45,022 nucleotides of DNA from Candidatus Latescibacterota bacterium (GTDB lineage Bacteria > Latescibacterota > UBA2968 > UBA8231), in contig SICG01000011.1 of assembly GCA_009691525.1 (NCBI GenBank), positions 1-45,022 of the forward strand, in the 5' to 3' direction. The position numbers and the translations under genes were made by a program. Shown piece after piece: positions 40,592 through 45,022 of this stretch; position 1 is the stretch's first letter, and each line of letters begins with the position of its first letter. The notes under the pieces were generated by a model. The model had not been told where the DNA came from. It made no database searches and saw only the letters and a program-made list of their open reading frames with translations.

Positions 40592-41344
40592 ATGCGCGTA
40601 CTCATCACCGGTGCCGCCAGCCGCCTGGGTCAGGCCGTCGCCGACCGGCTGCGCGGGCGTCATCAACTCCGCCTGCTGGACACCACCCCCTTTGAACCAG
40701 GTGCCAACGCGACTGCAGTTCAGGCCAGCCTGCTCGACCCACAGGCCATGTGGCAGGCCCTGCGCCATATCGACGCAGTCATCCACACCGGAGAACCCCC
40801 GGCAGACCTGCCTGCCGATCCTCTGACCCGGGACCAGCTCCTGTTGGACCTGGCCACCCGTGGCACCCATGTGCTCTTCCTGGCCGCCGTGGAAGCCGGG
40901 ATCAAGCGCCTGGTCTGCGGCAGCACGCTGGAAATCTTCTCCGCCTATCCCGACGAGGTCTACATCAGCGAGCTGTGGAAACCGCTGCCCCCGCCAGAGA
41001 TGCCGGTCCTCAGCCGCTATCTGGGCGAACTGACCTGCCGGGAATTCGCCCGCGACTACCTGGTAGGCATCACCGCCCTGCGCCTGGGCCGGCTGGTCCT
41101 CGAGGAAGAGGTGGCCGACCAGCCCGCAAATCTGCTGTGGCTGGACCTGCGCGACGCGGCCCAGGCTTTCGAGTGCGCCCTGCAGCGCGACACCAGCCAG
41201 CGGGTCTGGTGGACCCAACGCTGGGGCCTCTTCCATGTCGGCGCCCCCATGCCCAACGCCAAGTTCCTCTATGCCCAGGCCACTCAGCTGGGTTACCAAC
41301 CCGAGCACACCTTTGCCGCCCACTGGGGAGGAGGCAAGGCATGA
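40592..41344 (+). CDS. NAD-dependent epimerase/dehydratase family protein, catalytic Lys missing
   Basis: A 250-residue extended-SDR-like protein, MRVLITGAASRLGQAVADRL, with a GxxxxxG cofactor loop and an AVIHTGEPP strand. In the usual Y-x3-K position it has YLGEL (Y143 to L147), so the catalytic lysine is leucine. The following CREFARDYLVGITALRLGRL is family-like. It is shorter than typical epimerases (about 310), with a reduced substrate domain. AAGGAGC before the ATG. It overlaps the next epimerase gene by four bases, suggesting a heteromeric or sequential pair, one partner of which (41341) keeps Y-x3-K. The loss of lysine suggests an altered or non-catalytic role. Confidence 0.82.
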   Translation: MRVLITGAASRLGQAVADRLRGRHQLRLLDTTPFEPGANATAVQASLLDPQAMWQALRHIDAVIHTGEPPADLPADPLTRDQLLLDLATRGTHVLFLAAVEAGIKRLVCGSTLEIFSAYPDEVYISELWKPLPPPEMPVLSRYLGELTCREFARDYLVGITALRLGRLVLEEEVADQPANLLWLDLRDAAQAFECALQRDTSQRVWWTQRWGLFHVGAPMPNAKFLYAQATQLGYQPEHTFAAHWGGGKA

Positions 41345-42054
41345 AAAAGAAAGTTCTCGTCCTGGGCGCGTCCGGGCTGATCGCCCCCAATATCACCGCC
41401 TACCTAGACCCCCACTACGACCTGACCCTGGTCGATATCAAACCCCATCCGCACGGCCGGCCCATCGGCCACGTGGACGTCACTTCCTACGGGCAGGTGT
41501 TCGAGGCAATGCGCGGCATGGACGCGATCATGAACTACACCGTCAACCGGCCCGACCCAGTGCTCAGTTTCAAGGTGAACTCCCTGGGTGCCTGGCACGT
41601 GATGAAAGCCGCCGCTGCCCACGGTATCAAAAAAGTTCTGCACTCTGGCCCCCAGTCGGTGCGCGCCGGCTACGATGCAGACTTCGACATCGACGACCCA
41701 CCGCCAATCGTGGGCTCCGGCTATTACGGCATCACCAAGTTGATAGGCCGCGAGATCTGCCAGGTCTACGCCCGCACCTACCAGATCCAGACCATTTCCT
41801 TTGTCTTCAACGGCCTGGGCCCCAACCCCACTCAGGCCGTGGCCGGCGACTTCCCTGCCTTCACCGTCACCTGGGAAGACCTGGCCCACGCCTGCCGGCT
41901 GGCCCTCGACATTGAATCCGTGCCTGGCTATTTCCAGGAATTCAACCTGCACAGCTATCTGGGGCACGGGAAATTCCTGCTCGACAAAGCCCGGCGCCTG
42001 CTCGGTTTTGCGCCGCAGCGGGACTGGGCTTCCTTTCACCGCCGCCAGGTCTGA
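41341..42054 (+). CDS. NAD-dependent epimerase/dehydratase family protein
   Basis: A 237-residue Rossmann protein starting MKKKVLVLGASGLIAPNITA, with a cofactor loop GASGLIAP and the aspartate-ended strand DLTLVDIK. Y129 and K133 in GYYGITKLIGRE give the Y-x3-K pair, and HSGPQSVRAG follows the third strand. It is translated from an ATG overlapping the previous stop (ATGA). Together with 40592 it probably modifies a nucleotide sugar or sugar-like compound. Short for the family but no sign of truncation: it ends in a normal helix (LLGFAPQRDWASFHRRQV). Confidence 0.88.
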   Translation: MKKKVLVLGASGLIAPNITAYLDPHYDLTLVDIKPHPHGRPIGHVDVTSYGQVFEAMRGMDAIMNYTVNRPDPVLSFKVNSLGAWHVMKAAAAHGIKKVLHSGPQSVRAGYDADFDIDDPPPIVGSGYYGITKLIGREICQVYARTYQIQTISFVFNGLGPNPTQAVAGDFPAFTVTWEDLAHACRLALDIESVPGYFQEFNLHSYLGHGKFLLDKARRLLGFAPQRDWASFHRRQV

Positions 42055-42139
42055 CTTTTCTCTCCCGGCTCAGATTATCCTTGACTAGGTTAAACCGCTG
42101 CGGTACTTGTGTACAGAGCCGCTAACCGGAGAAACCCCC

Positions 42140-42696
42140 ATGCCTCAACGCAAGGGATTAAACAAACACCAGAAAGCCGCGCATCGGCCCGGAGAGAAGA
42201 AAGTCAGCCGGGCCGAAGTGGCCGATTTGCTGGAGTTGTCGACCAGCGATAACGCGGAGGATCGCCTCACCGCTGCCAGCCTGCTCTGCCCCTGCCATGT
42301 CGCGGCCGGCTGCCCGAGGTCTGGGATGCCTTGTATCGCATGATGGAGGACGAACATGCCAAGGTGCGCCAGGCAGCCTGGCATACCCTCGAGGAGGGTG
42401 GCCTGCCCAAAGACGAGCCCACCCTCACCCTCCTGGGGCAGATCCTCGCGCGCGAACCCGACCCCAAGGTGCGCAGGTTCGCCGAGAGCCTCGTCGGCAA
42501 GGAGCTGAAGGCCCGCCAGCAGCAGGAGACCCGGCGCCAGGAACTGCTGGCCAGAGCCGCCCATCAACAACAGGGCAAATGTGATTTCTGCGGCGAGTCC
42601 GGAGTGGCGGTGGAGCGCGATCTGGAAACTCCTATCCTCAGCAACGGCCATACCCGCCCGGCCCTCGTCTGCCGGCGCTGCGCCCGGGGAGGATGA
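42140..42696 (+). pseudogene. HEAT-repeat protein with C-terminal zinc finger, one-base frameshift
   Basis: ATG 42140 reads MPQRKGLNKHQKAAHRPGEK, then VADLLELSTSDNAEDRLTAA and SLLCPCHV. One missing base near 42303 moves the match to RLPEVWDALYRMMEDEHAKV, RQAAWHTLEEGG and PDPKVRRFAESLVGKEL, i.e. HEAT-like helices. The C-terminus has a zinc-binding pair of knuckles (CDFCGE and CRRCA). I know this as a conserved protein of unknown role with the LCPCHVR...EVWDALFRM signature. With the base restored it would be about 185 residues. The break may be a sequencing error, since both halves are otherwise intact. It precedes the GNAT gene by three bases. Confidence 0.72.
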
Positions 42697-42699
42697 GCG

Positions 42700-43152
42700 A
42701 TGGCACTGGCCATCCGCCCAGCCCACCAGGGCGACCTCGATGACCTGGTCGGATTCAACCAGGCCCTCGCACGCGAGACCGAGAACCGGGCCTTGCCTGC
42801 CGAGACCTTGCACTCCGGGGTGCTGGGCCTCTTGGCCCGGCCCCAGTACGGGTTCTACCTGGTGGCCCAGAGTGGGGATGCACTTGCCGGAGCTTTGCTG
42901 GTCACCTTTGAGTGGAGCGACTGGCGGGACGGGGTGTACTGGTGGGTGCAGAGCGTGTACGTGCGCCCCGCGTACCGGGGCCAGGGCGTGTACCGGGCCC
43001 TATATTCGGCGGTCAAGGCTCGCGCAGCAGCCCAACCCGAAGTCCGCGGCTGCCGGCTGTACGTGGAGCAGGACAACCTGACCGCTCAGCAGGTCTACGC
43101 CAAGCTGGGCATGAAGCCCACGGGATATCTGGTGTACGAGGAATTGCTCTGA
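42700..43152 (+). CDS. GNAT-family N-acetyltransferase
   Basis: A 150-residue single-domain GNAT: IRPAHQGDLDDLVGFNQ at the start, FYLVAQSGDALAGALLVTFE (central strands), VQSVYVRPAYRGQGVYRALY (acetyl-CoA loop R-G-Q-G-V) and LYVEQDNLTAQQVYAKLGM followed by YLVYEELL. Complete, with ATG 42700 three bases after the HEAT/zinc-finger gene's stop, so both are co-transcribed. Substrate unknown; this size class includes small-molecule and N-terminal acetylases. Confidence 0.92.
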   Translation: MALAIRPAHQGDLDDLVGFNQALARETENRALPAETLHSGVLGLLARPQYGFYLVAQSGDALAGALLVTFEWSDWRDGVYWWVQSVYVRPAYRGQGVYRALYSAVKARAAAQPEVRGCRLYVEQDNLTAQQVYAKLGMKPTGYLVYEELL

Positions 43153-43170
43153 GGCCTGTCTGCTTCGGCG

Positions 43171-43230
43171 ATCTGCGTCCGCCTGGCTACCTCCGCCGAT
43201 CTGGACTTCGTGCGCCAGGACGGCCATATT
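43171..43230 (+). pseudogene. possible N-terminal relic of a second GNAT protein
   Basis: In the gap after the GNAT gene the plus strand reads ICVRLATSADLDFVRQDGHI, which resembles the start of another GNAT family (beta1-alpha1, 'IRLATxADLDFVRQDGYI'). It then runs into unrelated sequence and no ATG is kept. About 60 bases only, so tentative. Confidence 0.35.
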
Positions 43231-43258
43231 GCTAGGGGTTTGAGGAGTGCGGCCTGCT

Positions 43259-43297
43259 CGCCGGGATCAACCCCGGCGGGGTGGGCGAACTCTTTTT
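43259..43297 (+). terminator. probable terminator after the GNAT operon
   Basis: CGCCGGG (43259-43265), 6-base loop, CCCGGCG (43272-43278), followed 13 bases on by six T. It lies between the GNAT gene (+) and the convergent nirD gene (-). The distance from stem to T-run is longer than usual. Confidence 0.45.
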
Positions 43298-43339
43298 TCA
43301 AAGCCCTGCGCTGGTATCCGCCCGGCGGTGCTCCTTTAT

Positions 43340-43690
43340 TCAGGAGTTGAGGTCCTCAATCCCCAGCAAGATCTCGTGTCCCTCGACCTTTACTGGAAAG
43401 GTGCGGATGCAGTATTCTTCGCCCCCCAGGTTTTTTCCTGTTTGCAGCGAAAAGGTTTTCTTGTGTTGGGGACAGGCCACTTGGGGCTCCCCGCTCAGGT
43501 CGCCCAAGAGACCCCGGGAAAGAACCATGTCATGCTTGTGAGGGCAGTTGTTCTGACAGGCGTACCACTCCCCACGGGAACTGAAGTTGAAAACGGCAAT
43601 CTGCATTTCACCCACCTTGACGCAGGCCCCGGTATCAGCGGGGAAGTCCTCCGTCCGCGCCACTCGGACCCACTGGTTGGCCGCACTCAT
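43340..43690 (-). CDS. nirD: nitrite reductase small subunit (Rieske-type)
   Basis: This 116-residue protein has the two Rieske-type iron-sulfur ligand pairs: C49/H51 in NNCPHKHDM and C73/H76 in VACPQHKKTF. Size and order (QWVRVARTEDFPADTGACVK at the start, VKVEGHEILLGI at the end) match assimilatory NirD, the small partner of NAD(P)H nitrite reductase. ATG 43690 overlaps the stop of the nirB fragment by four bases. The frame is open further upstream but only within that gene. With narK at the right edge, this is a nitrate/nitrite assimilation locus. Its use depends on whether another complete nirB exists. Confidence 0.9.
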   Translation of the reverse strand: MSAANQWVRVARTEDFPADTGACVKVGEMQIAVFNFSSRGEWYACQNNCPHKHDMVLSRGLLGDLSGEPQVACPQHKKTFSLQTGKNLGGEEYCIRTFPVKVEGHEILLGIEDLNS

Positions 43691-44478
43691 ACCAACATCC
43701 CCTCCCCGACTCCAGTTTGCTGGAACGCTTCCTCCCAGCGCGCCGGCCGCCTTTGGCCCCGCTCCATCCTCCACTGCAGATTGTCGTCGGCCGCGTCGCT
43801 GTTGACGAAGTGGCGGAACCGTTTGCGCTTCTCAGGGTCCTCGACCACGGCTTTCCACTCGCACCGATAACTGGCCATCCGCGCTTGCATGTCCTGTTTC
43901 AGCTGCGCGCAGATCCCCAGGTGATCCTCGACGATTACCTTGCGCAGGTACTCGATGCCTCCCTCGAGCTGGTTGAGCCAGGTGGCCGTGCGGGTCCGTT
44001 TATCAGCCGTGTTTATATAGTAGGCGAGGAAGCGGTCGATGTACCTCACACAGGTTTCCTCGTCCAGGTCCGCCGCCAGCAGCACCCCGTGTTGGGGCCT
44101 GGCCCCCCCGTTGCCGGCCACATAGAGATTCCAGCCCTTTTCGGTAGCCGCCACGCCAAAATCCTTGCTCTGCGCTTCGGCGCATTCGTGCACGCAGCCG
44201 GAACAGGCGGCCTTGGGCTTGTGGGGCGCGCGCATGCCCTTATAGCGATGCTCGATGCGAATGGCAAAGGCCGTGGAGTCCTGTACTGCGTAGCGGCACC
44301 AGGTGGCGCCCACGCAACTCTTCACGGTGCGCATGGCCTTGCCATAGGCATGTCCACTTTCAAAACCAGCTGCGATCAATTCTTCCCAGATTTCCGGCAG
44401 TTGATCCACCCTGGCGCCCAGCAGGTCGATGCGCTGCCCCCCGGTGATCTTGCAGTACAGCTCGTACTTTTGGGCCAC
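43687..44478 (-). CDS. nirB: nitrite reductase large subunit, C-terminal siroheme/4Fe-4S part (truncated nirB)
   Basis: This 263-residue frame corresponds to the last third of NirB (about 800-850 residues). It starts in the ferredoxin-like half domain (YELYCKITGGQRIDLLG, GHAYGKAMRTV). It continues into the siroheme/4Fe-4S domain with C55 and C61 (KSCVGATWCRY), C95 and C99 (CSGCVHECAEA) and GGARPQHGVLLAADLD. The FAD/NAD(P)H and BFD-like parts are absent. The only start is GTG at 44478 without a good ribosome site; the frame is closed upstream by TAG at 44512-44514. IS66-like sequence begins just beyond, so the 5' part was probably removed by that element. Unlikely to be active alone with NADH. 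Confidence 0.85.
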   Translation of the reverse strand: MAQKYELYCKITGGQRIDLLGARVDQLPEIWEELIAAGFESGHAYGKAMRTVKSCVGATWCRYAVQDSTAFAIRIEHRYKGMRAPHKPKAACSGCVHECAEAQSKDFGVAATEKGWNLYVAGNGGARPQHGVLLAADLDEETCVRYIDRFLAYYINTADKRTRTATWLNQLEGGIEYLRKVIVEDHLGICAQLKQDMQARMASYRCEWKAVVEDPEKRKRFRHFVNSDAADDNLQWRMERGQRRPARWEEAFQQTGVGEGMLV

Positions 44479-44587
44479 CTGACCCTGAACGATTAGTTTG
44501 TCCGAGGGGAACTACTCAGCCTGACGCGGCTGACGATGGTAAAATATGAGGATTGACGGCCGAGGCCGGTGGTGATAAGCTGAAGAC

Positions 44588-44831
44588 ATGAGCCGCGAAG
44601 AACTGGCTGGTTTGTCGGTCGACGAGTTGATCGAGTTGGTCCTGTATTAGCAGGGGCTGATTGCACCGTGGCAGGCGCGGGTGGCTGAGCTGGAAGGCAA
44701 GCTTCAAGTGCTGTTGGATAATCTGTCCAAGAATAGCGGCAACAGCAGCTACCCGCCGTCCAGCGATGGTTTGGCGAAGCCCCCGCCGCGCAGTTTGCGG
44801 CAAGGCAGTGGCAAAGCCAACGGTGGACCGC
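44588..44831 (+). mobile_element. IS66-family transposase relic (N-terminal part)
   Basis: ATG 44588 reads MSREELAGLSVDELIELVLY, then an in-frame TAG (44648-44650), then VAELEGKLQVLLDNLSKNSG and NSSYPPSSDGLAKPPPRSLR, the leucine-zipper and 'NSS.PPSSDGL' motif of IS66 TnpC transposases. Similarity ends near 44815, where narK begins. The catalytic DDE domain is lost. The left boundary may be near 44505-44515, at the point where nirB is broken. Bases 44515-44587 carry no other gene that I can see. Confidence 0.75.
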
Positions 44832-45022
44832 ATGCCGCCCTCAGGGGCGGCGGGGTCCTTCTGGCCGGCCCTCAGGGATTACCGGGGCTGGGTGCTCTTT
44901 GTGGCCTACGCCGGCTGCTTTGGTGTCGAGTTGACCATCCATAACATCGCCGCGCTCTACTATCACGATTACTTCGCTCTGGATCTGGAGAGCGCCGGTT
45001 TGGCGGCTGGACTTTTCGGGTT
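44832..45022 (+). CDS. narK: NarK/NasA-type nitrate/nitrite MFS transporter, N-terminal part (runs off window)
   Basis: The frame is open from ATG 44832 to the window end. After MPPSGAAGSFWPALRDYRGW comes the first transmembrane helix of NarK-type transporters, VLFVAYAGCFGVELTIHNIA, followed by ALYYHDYFALDLESAGLAAG. The E-x-T/N-I-H/N-N-I pattern is family-typical. It is divergent from nirB/nirD and brings nitrate or nitrite into the cell. The natural start may lie in the deleted region, because IS66 sequence abuts the ATG; the ribosome site here is weak. The rest of the gene is outside the window. Confidence 0.82.
   Translation, partial: MPPSGAAGSFWPALRDYRGWVLFVAYAGCFGVELTIHNIAALYYHDYFALDLESAGLAAGLFG

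Overview
The window is GC-rich and densely coded. It suggests a Gram-negative (double-membrane) bacterium: there is a MacA/MacB/TolC-type tripartite export set and several secreted proteins. The gene repertoire (Gfo/Idh/MocA oxidoreductases, four phytanoyl-CoA dioxygenase-like proteins, three enolase-superfamily proteins, a mannonate-dehydratase-like protein, SGNH and metallophosphoesterase hydrolases) resembles the sugar-acid-degrading accessory genomes of candidate phyla such as Latescibacterota or Poribacteria, or of planctomycetes. That placement is inference; no rRNA or other taxonomic marker beyond TypA is present.

Layout. 1-1121: 3' end of a Gfo/Idh oxidoreductase gene, then a possible IS remnant and a frameshifted receiver domain. 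1153-3015 (-): typA/bipA. 3094-6158 (-): a three-gene catabolic operon (enolase-superfamily protein, secreted mutarotase-like protein, Gfo/Idh). 6309-7484: a relic zone with a terminator, the C-terminal end of an Ig-like protein and a broken sigma-54 activator. 7498-16907 (-): a tightly packed nine-gene operon that looks dedicated to oxidising and dehydrating sugar acids or modified sugars. A divergent Gfo/Idh gene follows at 16989. 18183-23446 (+): a MacAB-TolC-like operon ending in a small Spy-like glycine-rich protein. 23498-27374: an aldo/keto reductase surrounded by decayed signalling genes (NtrC-type regulator, hybrid histidine kinase, coiled-coil membrane protein, start of a formylglycine-generating-enzyme-like protein).

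27675-29568 (+): an SGNH esterase and a small two-gene module of unknown function. 29574-35031 (-): double-GNAT protein, metallophosphoesterase, DapA-family lyase/synthase and an unusual M28 peptidase-AAC(3) fusion. 35323-40065 (-): glycogen phosphorylase (one frameshift), an ABC-F ATPase and a small HTH protein. This last group is preceded by a roughly 415-nt leader that holds a short upstream ORF, a multi-branched RNA fold and an intrinsic terminator just before the first ribosome binding site. Divergent promoters with a shared dyad lie at 40488-40561. 40592-43152 (+): two NAD-dependent epimerases, a frameshifted HEAT/zinc-finger protein and a GNAT. 43340-45022: a nitrate assimilation locus (nirD, truncated nirB, start of narK) interrupted by an IS66 relic.

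The points most worth following are: the structured leader in front of the HTH/ABC-F genes; two PhyH paralogues with H-x-G in place of H-x-D; a mutarotase-like/MIP18 fusion; and the M28/AAC(3) fusion. Several single-base frameshifts in otherwise well conserved genes could be either real decay or assembly errors. No tRNA, rRNA or CRISPR array was seen.
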